Positions 63,483 to 64,000 of a stretch of DNA of 64,000 nt are shown here, in pieces. The position numbers were made by a program, and so were the translations under genes. This DNA is from Rugalucina vietnamica. Its lineage: Eukaryota > Mollusca > Bivalvia > Lucinida > Lucinidae. The stretch is taken from the NCBI GenBank assembly GCA_964017185.1, contig OZ024871.1:22358488-22422487 (forward strand), given 5' to 3'. Positions within the stretch are counted from its first letter, which is position 1, and every line of letters begins with the position of its first letter. Below the pieces are notes generated by a model. That model worked only from the letters and a program-made list of their open reading frames with translations. It ran no database searches and was not told the DNA's origin.

Positions 63483-64000
63483 CTGGAATTGTTAAATAGA
63501 CATGCATGTTTACGAGTACTTGGTCAGACTGGTCCTCCCTGGCCTATCACAATAGGGCTCTGGATTTCATGTAAGAAATCAGAGGACTTAACAGCCATCT
63601 ATGAAGTGCTCAACTGATACCTTGTCCTCAATATTGGCCCACCAACATCAGCTAAGATCAAAGACTGATACCTCGGTAACCTGGCTCATGAGGCTGTAAA
63701 ACTTTTTTTCATGCTAAGCTGAAAACTATGTATTTGTACAAAGCAAACATCTTGTACATGGTCAAAAATAACAAAGTAGCATAACTCTCACTTTTTTTGG
63801 TCATGGCTTAACACCCCATTCAACAACTTTTCAGTCATATCAGGAAAAAGCCACCGATTCCTAGGTATAACAGTATTGCACAGGTAGGTATCAGATCCAG
63901 AATCCTCTCACTTCAATGTCTGGCACGTCTCTACAGTGATCGAAATTAGTGCTAGCCCAATTGCCTGACACTTAAGCCAGACAGCTGTCGGGCTAGGGAG
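63483..64000. other. Upstream intron with SINE-like dispersed repeat
   Basis: From about 63790, GGTCATGGCTTAACACCCCA and TCAGTCATATCAGGAAAA match the family seen at 52650 and 24520. No exon is seen. Confidence 0.5.

Overview
The window is eukaryotic, AT-rich, intron-bearing nuclear DNA dominated by repeats. The repeat set points to a bivalve mollusc: many copies of a terminal hairpin GAGCCTTCGGCTC followed by AGGTGAGCTAAAAA, tyrosine-recombinase retrotransposons, many MITEs and foldback elements. That assignment is inference from repeat style. No tRNA, rRNA, CRISPR or bacterial operon structure is seen.

Host gene. One large minus-strand gene runs from the right edge to about 14.7 kb. I could place 15 exons (63264-63482 down to 14736-14868). 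All start and end at splice signals and all neighbouring intron phases agree, giving one open frame of 783 codons, incomplete at both ends. The protein starts (in this window) with GGDxYGPP repeats and continues into a long, mostly helical, cysteine-containing region that resembles the mesothelin/otoancorin/stereocilin style of repeat; that family call is tentative. Its introns hold most of the mobile DNA, including a 23-kb intron with a complete DIRS element.

Left part (1-14.4 kb). A satellite of about 187 bp (1-2050) abuts a complete Ngaro/PAT-type tyrosine-recombinase retrotransposon (2055-8997) with the A1-ORFs-B1-A2-B2 split direct repeat layout. Its gag and reverse transcriptase are in the same frame, separated by one UGA followed by CUAG, and the RT part has no ATG of its own before its catalytic motifs, so stop-codon readthrough is the obvious way to make Gag-Pol. 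A LINE fragment with an (ATT)n tail lies at 12849-14354.

Middle (14.4-45 kb). Exons 8-15 alternate with MITEs and TIR elements. The DIRS-1-like element (25408-30942, minus strand) has 97-bp inverted ends, an internal complementary region built from both ends, a 783-codon RT/RNase H/methyltransferase-like ORF and an unbroken 1379-codon frame that carries Gag at one end and the tyrosine recombinase at the other. A palindromic element with a recent 633-bp duplication, a 122-bp satellite and a 4.3-kb foldback element with TTA target duplication follow.

Right part (45-64 kb). Exons 1-7 lie among foldback elements, a CTGTAAAT-type MITE pair, pogo/Tigger-like TIR elements, a hAT relic encoding a BED zinc finger, and chains of three repeat families. 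These three families share one architecture: tandem core repeats, a GACGGA-like microsatellite and a terminal hairpin whose 3' half is repeated inverted near the 5' end. For one copy an empty-site comparison shows insertion between A and T without target duplication, as expected for Helitron/HINE-like elements.
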